Origin: Asterochloris sp. CNOR1
Taxonomy: Eukaryota > Chlorophyta > Trebouxiophyceae > Trebouxiales > Trebouxiaceae
DNA length: 64,000 nt
Assembly (NCBI GenBank): GCA_963969365.1
Contig: OZ017757.1
Location: 2,480,001 to 2,544,000, forward strand
Direction: 5' to 3'
The position numbers and the translations under genes are program-made. The first letter of the stretch is position 1. Each line of letters begins with the position of its first letter. Under the pieces are notes generated by a model. The model was not told the DNA's origin, ran no database searches, and saw only the letters and a list, made by a program, of their open reading frames with translations. This document shows, in pieces, positions 46,901-59,400 of this stretch.

Positions 46901-47172
46901 CAAGACTTTGTACAAGTGGTTGCAGGACAGGAGCATATCATGGGTGCTGTGCATCGGGTCGTGCTTCTGTGGAGCATCAAGAAGAAGGCTGCTGTGAAAA
47001 GCTTATGGGCTCTAGGGCGGCACACTAGGTGAGCTGCTGGCAGCAGACGCACCTGCACAGCCTGTGCTTGGGCAGCGACACATCTTCGCTTGCAGTCTCT
47101 CTTTGGAACTACAATCTGCTTGTGAGTTGGCTGCGCCAGGGAGTCCTGCTGTCTGCTGTGCTTTTGAGGCAA
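40943..47172 (-). CDS. HCF101: HCF101, plastid Mrp-type P-loop iron-sulfur carrier
   Basis: HCF101 assembles [4Fe-4S] clusters for photosystem I in the chloroplast stroma. Ten exons in phase give 530 residues: 47172-47053, 46634-46511, 46260-46045, 45683-45547, 45075-44964, 44251-44055, 43187-43025, 42361-42241, 41503-41278 and 41119-40943. Order: a basic Gln/Ser-rich transit peptide (about 1-40), a DUF59/MIP18 domain ([33 protein letters not shown]), the P-loop SSCKGGVGKSTT near 150-161, [25 protein letters not shown] near 250, [20 protein letters not shown] near 309, and a C-terminal DUF971 domain ([33 protein letters not shown]). The length and three-domain order match Arabidopsis HCF101. 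Two positions where I recall conserved Cys in the plant protein are Ser and Ala/Val here. It is divergent from the SPATA17-like gene. Confidence 0.95.
42010..42115 (-). pseudogene. Decayed copy of the 3' edge of HCF101 exon 8
   Basis: The plus-strand text GGAAAGCCTACCTGACAC.. and CAGTGCCATGTTGAGCTTTG mirrors GGAAAGCGGACCTGACGC.. and CTGTTGCGGGGCGCCAGCTT at 42230-42265, which is the end of exon 8 and its donor on the minus strand. The preceding GCATACCCCCATGCCAGATG also matches GCATGCCCTCATGCAAGGTG. Confidence 0.65.
43521..43556. repeat. ACCAGC / ACAGCC microsatellite in an HCF101 intron
   Basis: Three ACCAGC units run into three to four CACAGC units. The stretch is intronic and has no apparent function. 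Confidence 0.85.
44573..44645 (-). pseudogene. Decayed copy of the 5' edge of HCF101 exon 6
   Basis: Plus-strand CTCCCAGTCTAGACTGGCCA followed by GCTGCTGCGCATGCCTGCATGCCAC copies CCCCCAGTCTGCACTGGCCA, GCTGCTGAATCACGCCTGCACGCCAC at 44215-44262, the start of exon 6 with its acceptor. It lies within the intron upstream of that exon. Confidence 0.75.
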
Positions 47173-47435
47173 AAGAGATTGGGCGGAATGCAGCCTGACA
47201 CATCTCGCTCCAGCAATCTCTGGCAGAGCCTGCAGCAGAACTGAAGAGTCAATCAGCAGCCTGAAGACAGGAGGAGGTTTGTCACAAACCCCAAGTTTGC
47301 CTCACCCTCTGGGCAGGACACAGAGAAGCCATGCCGGCACAAGGATTCGGGACCGGATGTGTCACTTGGGGTGATGCAGGTTAAGAAAAACAATTTGATG
47401 CTTTCCATGCCTTTGCATTGGACCTGGATTGCCGG
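47173..47435. promoter_or_regulatory. Shared divergent promoter, HCF101 / SPATA17-like
   Basis: A span of 263 bases separates two divergent start codons. No TATA box or X-box-like cilium-gene element was recognised by eye. Confidence 0.5.
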
Positions 47436-50277
47436 ATGACCACGTTGAGCAGGCTGCGAGCCAGGGCTCACGAGATCACACTGCAGTACTTCGAGCTCAA
47501 CAGGTGGGTGTTCAATGCTGGCCAGAAGAAGCCTCTTCACCTGGGGAACAACCACTGACATCTGCAATGACTGCAGGCTTGCTGAGGTGGCCCGCCCTAC
47601 AGAACTTAGGGCTGCAGTCCAGATTCAGGCAGCTGCGAGAGGCTTTCTACAGCGCAAATACCTCAAGCAATTTATGTGAGCAGTAGAGCCCTGCGCCTGG
47701 CACTGGCCTGCACATTGGCAGTGGCTGGCTCCTGATCCACACAGCTGCAGCACACATCCCTCTGACATGGCAAATTCCTCAGCCAAGTTGTTACTTTTGG
47801 CACAGGCCTGCCTTCCCCTGAGCAGGGCGCCGTGTACGCTGCAGAGCAACAGTCACCTGCATCCAATGCTGCTGGCGTGGGTACAAGGGCCGGCAACGCT
47901 TCAGCGCAGCGCAGGAGGTAGCCAACCAGGGCTTGAGGCAGGTGAGAGGCCCCTGTGACGGCGCTAGGCATGGCCTGACCTCAAAGCCTCATGCCTACAT
48001 GTCAGCAAGCCTCCTGTCTGCAGACTGGCAGGCTGGAGGGCCTTCCTTAAGCTGTGCTGAAAGTTGTTGTGCAGGTGCAGCCTGGGCTGCTGCTGCTGCT
48101 TGCAGGGGTGCAGGGCTACACTTTGCTGCTGTGCAGGGCTACTTTGATGCCCGTGCAACCTGTATCCAGCGTCACTTCCGCGGCTTCTGGAGCCGCAAGT
48201 ATGTGCACAGCTTCTATGAGTGGCAGGCCTACCTGGCAGCTGTGGCGCGCAAGAACGCAGAGGTTAAGGCGTTGTGCCAGCAGGAATACGAGAGCGCTCT
48301 GAGGTGGGTAAGAGGGAATAGTGTGCCCTATCTGACTAGTACAAACAGTGGTGCTGGGCAGATGTGCAGAGCTCAGCGCTGCCCCCCCAACAGCAATAGG
48401 CGACCAGCTCTGCAGCCACAGATCATGACTTGGGGTGTGGGCGGTCCTGTCCGAGCCCACTGGATACCACAGCAGGAACAAAGCACAGCCGTGGCCGTGG
48501 ACAGACCAGCGCGTTTGCAGAGTAGAACATGGTCTACAGCACACACAGAGAGGCCCGGGCCTCCTGCATGGCAGGGGATAAGTGTGCTGCACCAAGAGAG
48601 TACCTCTGCAGGCGCTGCGGCCTGCTGCAGGGACCAGCCTGGCTGAGCGGTCTGGCCTGAACGGCAAGCCCAGCTGAAGAGGTGGCCAGCAGTGCATCCC
48701 ATGGGGTGTCTCCCGCAGCAGCATGATCAAGGGGCCTGATCCTCATGCAACTCATGCAGCCAGTTCCCCTGTAGGCCCACCTGCACAAGCAGGACGAGGG
48801 CAGCATGAAGACATGTAGATGGCGTGCCAAGCAGAGGTGTCAAGCAGGCTTCTCTGTGCCATGACCGTGCCTCTGAGTGACTCTGCAGGGCTGCAGGGAA
48901 CTGCGGCCATGTATGTGGCCTAGCATTTTTGCTGTGGCTGTGAAATTGCCCATTGCCTAGGCGGCGGGCAAGCTGCCTTGTGCAGCAGTGCAGCCGCTGC
49001 GACCTAAGTTCGCCCGAGTGCACAGTAATGTGGCTGGCAGAGGTGAGGCTGATGGCAGCGCCAGTTCGCGCTGTGACTTGCTGACTAAGCAGCTGTGTGC
49101 CCTCTCCCCATGCAGGCACTGTGGAAGCAGAGCAACACCTGCCTGATGACTTGCAGAGGGCATGCTGCGCAGAGGTGCTGCATCCACTCCCCGCCACAAA
49201 TGTTTTGCCCCTCAGCTCCTCCGCAGGGAATGTCTCCAAGTCAGCAGCTGGGTGCCCACGCATCATGCAGGTACCTGCAGGAGCAGGACGAGGCCGCGGC
49301 CCGCCAGCGTTTTGAGCGGCAGGCCAGTCGGCTGCACCACCTGGTATCGACGTCGGCCATCCCCAGCATCTACGCCTCCCCCTACGCAGTCCTGACGGGA
49401 AGCATCCCCCGGGTGGAAGGGGTGCACCTGGAGGAGCACATCAGGACGCTGAGCAAGAGCCTGGTGAGGCGCGTCTTAGTTATAGGGTGGTAGTTCTGGT
49501 CACAACATGAAGTGGGTGCAGCCATTGGGCCGCCATGGTAGCAGCCTCCTGTTCTTTGCACATGTGTGCCAGCGACCACACCTGCTGCTCAGGACCTGGG
49601 CGCCATCTGGACAGTTTCCTGTGGCCAAGCATTGTGTTCTCATGGCAACCAGGGCCCAGGCACCTCCTGACCTCAACCCTCTGCATGGCTGCAGCGTGGC
49701 AGCACGCCCCGCAGCAGGACAAGGCAGAGGCATCAGCTGCCACAGATGAAGGCCAGGCGGCATAAGGTACACTCATTGCCTTGATTTTGCTTTGCTTGAT
49801 GCTGCAAGTGACGCAGGCCTGCATGCATGGGGCCCTCCGCTTTGTCTGTCATTGACAAGCGGTTTACACTGCAGGGACCAGGCCTAACCCTTCAGGCAGC
49901 CTCCAAGTATGACGCAGTGCACGAGGCTGAGCGCCTGGATAGGTTGACAGAGAGAGCTCTCATGACGAAGAGCGGGCGCGTCCAGCAGTTCTCAGCTGCT
50001 GTCAAGCGTGACGACAATGTGAGCCTCATTGCCATGCCTGATGCACCTCAGAGCTCACGTTTACCTGCGAGAATGCAGCACATCAACACGACGTCATTGT
50101 CATTTCCTGCAGAAGCTGCCACCGCTGATGCCACGCACAGAGTACAGCCCCCGCATTACAGCAGTCACTACAGACAGAGGGTCTGCATTTGATGAAAAAA
50201 TGGCAAAAGTCAGCGACAGGCCGTTCTCGCCTGTGCATCACAAGCAGCAGACATTTCAGGAGACACTGGTGATGTGA
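47436..50277 (+). CDS. SPATA17: SPATA17-like IQ-motif cilium protein
   Basis: Eight exons in phase give 334 residues: 47436-47503, 47577-47675, 47845-47941, 48137-48303, 49271-49463, 49695-49766, 49875-50018 and 50113-50277. The start MTTLSRLRARAHEITLQYF resembles the human SPATA17 N-terminus. Three IQ motifs follow: AAVQIQAAARGFLQRKYL, ATVTCIQCCWRGYKGRQRF, and ATCIQRHFRGFWSRKYV. A helical Gln/Glu segment leads to the family block RLHHLVSTSAIPSIYASPYA. The basic exon RGSTPRSRTRQRHQLPQMKA and the C-terminal part end in QQTFQETLVM. IQ motifs bind calmodulin or related light chains; SPATA17 is associated with the sperm and ciliary axoneme. This implies the alga makes, or recently made, flagellated cells. 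It is convergent with LIG4, 128 bases between stops. Confidence 0.9.
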
Positions 50278-50405
50278 TATGTGGCTGAGAACACACCAAT
50301 GAATTTTAGAAAGGGGGTACAGGGTACAGCATGCTGAGCGGGATCATCATGACAAAGACTCAATGCAACAGGCCTGGTGAACAAACACATGCAGCTCATC
50401 CTATC

Positions 50406-53400
50406 TCAGCGCTGCCGCTTGCCATACTTCTTGAACAGGTTTACTGGGCGGCGGGAAGCTCGAGGCAGGGCAAGGTGGGCGTGGGGGGGTGGGGCTGTTG
50501 TTGGCTGTGCATCTGCATCAGCATCAGCAGCTGCAGGTTCAGCGACTGCCAGGGCAGACTCCAGGGCAGCAATAGGTGCCGAGTCAGGCACCACGTCCAC
50601 AGGTGCTGGGACTGGAGGGGGCCCCTGTGCCGCCGTCGGCGTGGCCTCAGCATCAGACGCGTCACTCTCATAGCCGCCCTGGAGGACTGCCATCAGCAGC
50701 GAGTTGAGGGCAGGCTTGGCAGGGGCAGCGGCTGCTGCTTGCCGGCCGCCCCCAGATGACCCGACAGCACCTGGTGCTGCCGGCAAGGCTGCACCACCAC
50801 CATCAGAGCGCGCCCCCTGAGCCGCAGCATTGGCTGCTGCTGACGACGCTGCGTCATGGCTGCTTGAGCCTCCCATGCGGGTTCTGGAGGCTGCAGCACC
50901 TGCTGCGTGGGAGCTCTCCTCCTGAGCCTCTTTGGGCGCCGCGGCCTCCGCTCCTATGTCCTCTGAGTCCATGGGAGCTGCCACGCTGGTAGGGAAGCGA
51001 GCAGCTGCACCCCCGCGCGCTACAGGGGGCAACAGGAGTGAGTGGCAGTGGCAGTGCCTGCACCCGCCGAGGTCTTGGGAAGACATGCAGCCCAGTCTTA
51101 CATCACTGCACGTAGCCAAAAGACAAAAAGCACTGAGGACCCCAAAATGCCTCATGAGTGGTTGGTAACACAAAAGTAAACTCCTCTGCAAAGCGTACCC
51201 AGCTTATCCCTCAAGGTGAGGCCGTGAAATGGGGAGGGGCGCTTTGGAGATCAGCAAAGGCGGAGGCGAAAGCGCGGCTCAGCAGTTCGGCAGCTTACCA
51301 TGCTTTGATGGGTCGGCTGGCTCCTCCTTAATGAGAGGGGGGCCCAGCCAGTCCTCTGCCTTAGCTGTATTTGGCTTGCCCTGTCGCGACTGTGGCCCAG
51401 CCTCGGCTTCATTATACTCATCCTCAGGGATAGGCTTGCGCTTTGGCCCGCGGCCTGCAGGTTGAACGTGCAGCAGTGAGGACAGGGTTTGATGACCTTA
51501 CAGAGGCCATCTTGGTAACAATGGCAGCCTGGCTGACAAGCTGGGCAGCACTGCTGGGACAGAGGTGGGCACTCTCTTGAGGTGGCCAAGCTACCCTGGA
51601 GGACTGACATGCTGCTGCCCAAGCCTGGCATAGGAGAACGCAGCTCCCCCTTTCCAGCAACACGCTATCCTGAGGCAACAAAAGTGATCAGCCTTCACTC
51701 ACGCATGCAGCAGCCGCCACAGCCCTCACAAGCGGCAGTGTCACCAGCCCTGAACCAAACATTGAACACAGCAAGGGAAACAGTCTGACCAAAGCCCACC
51801 TGCCGGGCGGGATTTCTGGATGTGGGCGCCCACACTCAGTGGGGAATTCTTGGCTGGAGCTGCCTTGCGGCGTGCCTTCTTCACTGGCGGCTGGTCCACA
51901 GCCCCCTCACCTGCAGCAAGGGGCATACGATCGAAAACAGCCCTGATCTGGCGCATTTTAGACAGATGATCGAAAAGGCCTTTGCTAAGATGCAAAAAGT
52001 TCAGCCCTTCTGTGAACCAGCTGCGTGGTCCTAGAGCGTCTGGTCCAAAGTGCCCTCCTCTCCAGCACAGCCACCGTTAAATAACCGCTCTGATCTGGCG
52101 CTTCTTTGCAGGCTGGTCCACAGCACCCAGGACTTGCAAAGCATCCAGCTCTGGTGCGACCAGCCCCATGCCACCAGAGCTGCTCATCCTCAGAGGGCCT
52201 TCCCAGGATCACATGGGGGGCACCACAGCATTCAGCTCTGAGGCGGCCCTGACAGGCCCGGAGTTACTTTGCAGCTCATCAGCCGTGCATACTGCTGCCC
52301 TCCTCATGGTCATGTAGCCGTGGCAACTGTTGGGGCATGTGACAAGCCCCAGGACTTTGACCTGCACAGCAGAGAGCATGCAGGAGAGCAGTGACTTATG
52401 CTGGGCTTTGAAGCGCTGCAGGCCCCAGCCTTATGCCAGACCGCCGGCAATTCTGTGTGCACTGCACCTCTAACATTGTCAAGGGATGAGCGCCGTGATG
52501 CTGTTCACCCCTCCTTCAGCGCCCACTGTCAGCAGCTGCTGCAACAGCACCCTTGCAAGGCAACAGGTCAGCAATCGCGCAGCCCTCCAGCTCACCTCCA
52601 GACTGCGCCTTTTCAGTGCTGCTGCGGCTGCGGCTGCCCCGGCTGCGGCCGCGCTTCCCTGCGCTCCCCTCGCCCACCCCAAACAAGCCCCAGGGCCAAC
52701 AGTCAACCCTGCAGAGGGTCGATATGATGTTATGTGCCTTCATCGATCCAAAAGCTCGCCGCCTACAAAAGTCTGGGGAAGCTTGGAAGGCAAGCCCGCC
52801 ACAAGCCATGTGCCGGCAGGTAGTTGGGGGGGGGGAAGAGGGGGGCAGGGGTGCTGCAAGGATCATGCTGCTGCAGCTGCAATGCCCCTCAGCAGGTGTG
52901 GCTGCCAGCGTGGCCCATGTGAGTCCGAAGTGGAGTAAAAAGAGACAAGCAGTCATCCCTGAGACTCCTCAGGTAGAAACATGGTTCACCTGTAAGTGTG
53001 CACCTCCCTGGCCTCTGTGCCCTCATCAGGGTTCCCTTGCAGCGTCACCTCCTCATCGGTCACCATGGGCACGATGTGCGCCTCTGGCTGGGGCAGCATG
53101 GCTGCGACTGGGTGGATGTCTAGGTCATCCAGGGCAGCCTCCACCCAGCTGCAGGCGGCAGAGGATGCCGTTGTGGTGGTTGGGGCAGGTGTCAATGGTG
53201 GTGAGAAAACAATTGCTGCTTGAAGGTGGCCTCCATCCAGCTGTACATGACCCACAGACACCCATGCTTGGACGGCAGGTTGACAGTTGCACTGGCATGC
53301 CGTGAGGCAGGACTGATCAGATGTTACGCCCAGCAGCTGCCTGAAGGGAGCCTCTTCCCAGCTGCGCACGACCCACACACATCTTGACACTGGTTTGTGT

Positions 53401-56400
53401 TGACCTGTCAGCCTGTCTGAAAGCGCTTATGAGCTCTATGTGGACGCCATTGACTCTGGCTCTGGCAGGGCCTGTCCTGTCCATGCAATTGCGCTTCCAC
53501 TCACTTTCAAACAGGGGGTCAGAGAGGCACCGTTCACGCTGCCAAGGAGTGGAACCGCTGTCATGTACAGCTGCGGCACAGCTTTCACAAGACCCGCAAG
53601 GAAAGAAAAAAGCAAATCAAAGACCTACCTGAGGCGCACCACGTCCAGGGCCTTCTCCCTGAGCAGGCGCTGCATGATGATCAGAGCAGACTTGCCCCCC
53701 GCCTGCTCGCTGACAGCCGACAGCAGCTTCTCAGGATGCACCTCCCCCAGCACATCCCCGGGGGCTGGCACTGCCACCACATGGGTGGTCGCGTCGGTGA
53801 TGCGCTCCGTGACATGGCCCCCGGCCAGCTGCACCTGGCACACAGAACAGAGCAGACTCACGGGCGGAGTGCTAAGACAGTGACTCAGGTCGGCATCAGC
53901 ATGGTCCAGGACATGTATGTGCCGCTGCACTCCGCCCTTTGCAGCAGGCTGATGCAGCATGCAACATGAAAGGCACAGCTACACGGGCAGTCCCTTGCTG
54001 CAGCTGCAATGGCAGATATCAGCTGTGCACGTAGTGGCTGTGGGCACTCTTCTGACCAGCTGCCCCCACAGCTGCTAATCTCGTGTGCCGGCTGCATACA
54101 TTGGCCTTGCAGCTGCCCGGAGGCAGCTGTGAGGCAGACATTGGCACTCATGCCCAACTGCCCACAGGCAGTCAATGTTGCACACCTGTTGCTTCAGCCT
54201 GTTCAGCTTGAGATGGTGCAGATTCACAGTGTTCTGCCTGATGTAAGCCTCCGCCTGTAGGACAGCCCGTGATGGAGGTCCATCAAACTTGGCATCCTCA
54301 GCATCCAAGTAAGCGCCTGTAGACAGAACATTACATAGGATTGGCTGCTGCAAAGTTGCTTGAGAGCAGCTTCAGCCTGTCACCTGACAGCTGGTATGAC
54401 ACCCCAAGACAGTAAGCACACGGGCGCTCTCCCTTGCAGCTCTAACCTGCATCTGGCCCTGTCAAAGGCATACAGTGCTGCCAGCATGACTTTGCTGCTT
54501 TACTAACCGAGCGCAGAGAAGCATGCGCAGGCATGACCAGCCCACCTGAGGCAGGTGGAGGTGAGGCCCGCGTCGGCGCATCCGCTGAAGGCAATTTAGG
54601 AAGGTCCACAAAGCACAGGGTGCAGGCGCGGAACAGGCTGACCGAGGAGTCTGCCAGGCCATTCTCCTGCAGCACTGTGTCCACCAGCAGCAGCACCCTG
54701 TCCTCGGCTGAGGCACGGAGCGCCCTGCAGGCAGCAGCAATACTTTGGTGGGTTGGCACAGAGTTTCAAAGATCCTTGATTTCATACTATCTTGCTCAGA
54801 AGTCTGTCAGGGAATAAGGTGGGCATTGCGCTGCAGGCAGGTACAGATGCAAGATCAGCAGTGAGGCGCAGGAGTCTGAAGTATGTGCGGCTGTGCTAAG
54901 ACATCAACAGCGCGGCGCGCGCCCTGCGGCCAGGGGCAGACCGGCAAGTGAGGTACAGCAGTCACAGTGTGCATGGAGCTTGGCTGAGACGTGGCCTTGA
55001 CAGAGCAGTGCAGCGCACCACAGGCTGGTGCAAATGCAATGTTGGCGGTGAGGCGCAGAGGGTGGAGTGTGTATGGAGGGTGGCTGCGCTGCCACCTTGA
55101 CAGCACCTTGCAGTCAATTGGGGGCCTGGGAGGGTGCTCTGAGCCCTGCCAACAGCATGAGCATGCAAGAGGGATACAATGACCTGCAGCGCCAGCACGG
55201 GCACCCGAACAAGGTGTTGGGCAGGGAGCGCCACGTGAATCTGGGTGGGTGCGCATTGCGTCACGGCAATGACCCAAGTGCTCTGTGGGTCCAGAGTAAC
55301 AGGATTCAGGGAGGAACTCGAAAGGCCTGCAGACTCCTGAGCACAGCTTGCACGGAGGTGCACAGTGTTTGTCTGAGCAGGCCTTCTCTGTCTTGGTGTC
55401 TAGCTCGAGGCCAGCTTTTTGAACAGCAGTGTTGTCTTCTGAGGGCTGCGTCAGCAGCGCTGCAGCATGCACTCTGCAGGCCTTTGTGGTGAGCTAACCA
55501 TGCATGTTAAGAAGCATGCAGCAGGACAACCCCAATAAGGACTGGAAGGCTCACCTGCCAGCTGGCGTGCCCGGGACCGGTAGCTGCCCTGCCACCTCAC
55601 CCAAGACGCTCTTTGCATAGGCGGATCTGCAGGTGCAAGACTACTGTTAGCTGTGGGGTTGTGGCACTGCAAGTCAGGTGTGAGCTGTTCAGCTGTGGGC
55701 TGGCAGTGCCTGGGGTGCCCCCCAAAGGCAAGTCACAGGTGAATCTGCAGTGCAGTATAGAACTCTGTTAGCTGTGGGGCTGTGCGCGGGCAGTGCAGTG
55801 CCGCCACCTAAAGGAGGTCACAGGTGCACCCAGGTTTTCAGAGACCCAGCACGAAGGTTGCGGGTCGGTGACAGTCAACACTGGTGTCCCAGGCCACTCA
55901 GAGGTAATGAAGCACGTATGGGGCAGCTCAGGGTGAGGGCATTGTTGTGACGTGCAGGGGCAGCACTGCATCTCTTGAGTGCACAGAGTGGCGGCTTGGC
56001 AGAAGCTCCTGAGCCATCTTGCCTGCGCCTTGCTTCTCAGCTGTGCCCTCGCTCAAGCTCTCTCTCAGACCCTTCTGCACAAAGTGGCGGCTTGGCCAGC
56101 TGGCTGTATGGTCCTACCTGGCTATGCCATTCACATCGATGTCCTTCAAGTCTGCGTGGTTGTTAAGGCTGCAGGCAACGTCTGTGGCGTCGATGTTGCC
56201 ATACCTCCTGCAGGTGAGAGCGCACATGGTCCGCAGTGCGTGCCAGCTCACAGCATGCAGACCTAACAGCTGCCCAGCCGTGCAGAGCAGAGCGCCTCTG
56301 CAGCAGGCAGAGTGCAGCTGGCCAGCATTCAGGCGATCAAGGTCAGGCACCAGCTCAACATGGGCACTTGGGGCCCCAGCCAGCAGCCTCCAAGATGCCA

Positions 56401-59400
56401 CCATATAGGCGTCACCAGAGCGATCACATCTGCAAGAAAGGAGCGCCAGGCCACCGGCCCAGCTACAAGCACAAGAGTGCTGCCAGGACAGTAAGCACAA
56501 GACCACTGGCAGCCTGACTCACGAGAGGCCATATTTGCCCATGGCGGGCATTTTTGCCAGCTCCTCCTTGGGCAGGTTCAGGTAGTGGCAGGGGCGGGGC
56601 TGCACCCACTGCAGGCAGGCAGGTGCAGCCAGTGAGGCAGCAGGCAGGGGCAGGGACAGATCAAGATGTGGGGTCCAGTCCTGTGCAGGCCAGCTCCAGC
56701 ATGCATGCATGGGCAGGGGCAAGGCTGCAAGCAGCATGCATAAGCAGGGGCATGGGCAAGGCTGCAGGCAGCACGCATGAGCAAGGGCTTTGGCAAGGCT
56801 GCAGGCAGGTCAAGGGGCACTTGTCACTGAGGCTGCAGGCAAATTAGGGGCCACCTGTCAGTGGAGGCAGCAGGCAGGTCAGGGGGAACATGACAGTGGA
56901 GGCTGCAGGCAGCACTGGGGTTACTTGTCCGTGGAGGCTGCAGGCAGCACAGACATTACTCACAGATTGGAGGCTGCCTGCACAGCAAGCTCTGTGCCAC
57001 AGGGCAGGACTCAGATCAGTAGCCTTACGTGCCCGCACGGGAGCTGACTGCTTGGGAGCCAACAAAAGAGAAGGAATCAGCTGGCTCAACTGGTTGATCA
57101 GACCAACAGCTGCTTGTACCACTTTCCCCTGTCCTTCAGCGCAGTCAGCTCCTACGTTAGCTGACAGCTGACGGCAGACAGCCAAGCAGCCTCCTGCTGC
57201 ACAGACTGCTTGCTGCCTCCTTCCGAGAGTCCAGCAGCACCTTTTATGCATCATCAGCAGACAGGCTGACAGCGACCAAGGGCGTCACGCCACCCAGGGC
57301 TGCTTCACACTTGTCTCTGCTTTGCAGTCTTGCATCACCTCCATGCCAAATCTTGCATCACCTCCAATAGCCTCATGTGAGGTGAGAGCCATCAGCCGCT
57401 TACCTCCTTTGCCTCATAGCAGTCCCGCAGCCAGCCTATGGACAGGATGGCACGTGGCTTCTTTGTCTTCGGTGCAAACCTGTACCTGTTGAAGGAGGCT
57501 GCGTACAGGCCCTCCTTGCTGCCAGCCACAAGGTAGTCCGTCGGGGTCTTGCTGTCTTCCAGAAAGTTCATGTGCATCTGCAGGCACAAGAGGGGGCGCT
57601 TACTGGCGGGCTGCTGGCAAGACGGGGCTGTGCTTGCTACTGACCCTGGGCAGAGTGGAGACAAGGCCGCGCAAGGACGCGCAACACCCTTGCAGCTGCT
57701 GGGCTTCTACCAACCTGATGCCAACCTGATACCAACCGTCAGAGCATGCTGAATGCTTCCGTTACTGATTGACTGCTGGCAAGGAGTCAGCATGCTTCAG
57801 CTGCAGAACCTTGGCAAAATGCAGACTCAAGTGGCAGCGCAAGGGTACATGACCCTGCACGAACCAGCCATACGATGCAAATTTAGGATGCACATACCTC
57901 AGCTGCTGGGTCTGGCCCCCGCCTTGCGCCAGCATCAAAGCATGCTGGGTGCTCAAGGGCAGTGCCACAAGCTGCCTGAGCAAAGGCCTGATGGCTGCTG
58001 CGATGCGGCACTCAGATGAGCTACAGTAAAGCCCTCATGGCAGCCTGAAAGGGGGCCAGAAACAAGACCACAGCCCAACAAACCCACCGTGGCCCCAAGC
58101 TTATGTACGAGTTCCTCCAGGTCCTGCTTGTCGCTGTCTGGGCCATAGTTGACCACTGCAACAGTCTTGTCCTCCAGGGCTTTGCACTCTACCTGCACAG
58201 CACCAGACGAGAGCATTCCTGCCAATGAGAGAGCCACCCCCCACATGCACTGCAAGGGTGGCAGTGCAATCAAGTGCTGAGGGCTGCTGGCCAGGACACC
58301 TGCAGCACAGCTGGTCTGCAGGGCACCGGCTCTCCCAAAACATGCCAATTTGCCTCCACCGACTTGCAAGGGCGTCCTTCATGTGGACGTGGTGCTGCCC
58401 TGCAGTGCCACGCAGCACCACCAGGTGCAGATCACAAAGTGCAAAGCACATAGTGCATTGATCAATCCCATCGTGATGTCCGCCACAGTCAGAGGTTCAG
58501 AGGGAGAACCCTCCCATGCTGTTCTGCAAGGGGAGGCAATTGTGAAAATCCCTCACAGACCTGCAGTAGTCCACCTGCACATTGAAGGCATGGTGTTGGC
58601 GGCCCCAATGACCTCACTACACGACAAGACTGGAGGTCAAGCTGTGGGCAGCATTACGGACCAGCCACCACCTAACCGTCAGGGGGCAGGATGTGGGCAG
58701 CCTTGCTGATCAATACTCACCTTGACATTGTCCAGCTTGGCGTGCAGGCGGTGGTCGATGACAGTCACACTGGCAGCTTGCTTCCTGGCCTGCTTCTGCT
58801 GGCGCTTCCTGGAGGTCCGGTTGCCCTGGGCAAACGCATCCTCCGGAGTTCCACCTTGACCTGGAGGCGACATGACAGGGGTCAGAGCTGTGAGCCTGCG
58901 CTGTCTCAGTGCTGCTTCACAGCTGTGCCTCACTGCTGAGAGGGTAGGCCATGACGCTGTGCTTGCATGGCAGCAGAGTCCAGCCTCATGTTGCAAAGCG
59001 CATGACCATCATCTGCAGCTTGAGAGCCGACCACAGTCAGACCCAGAGTTATGGACCATCTGATCGCAGCAGAGGTGCTGAGATAGTGCTTTGCTGTCAC
59101 GGCAAGGTGCTGAGCAGCACAGCATGTGCCTCACAGCTGTGCCTCACAGTACAGACTAGGGCTTTGGGAGCACCGCCCTGGCCTGCAGGCAGCACGACAG
59201 CAGTCAGAGGAGTGGGCAGGCAAAGACGGTGCAGGCTGTGCATGTAGGGAGGATTTGGCGCCCTGCAGACAATATAACAGGGGTGAGACCAGAGAGTGCC
59301 TGGCAGGGGAGGAAGTGAACATGTTCTGCCAGTGCAGGCTGCGCTGCACCAGTCATCGAATGAAGGCCTGCAGCCGTGAACTCAAAGTACATGCTGCATG

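Noticed and set aside
52500-52960. Separate small gene in the Arg/Ser-rich stretch
   Set aside because: The stretch 52708-52596 fits as a LIG4 tail exon with matching phases on both sides, so a separate gene is not needed.
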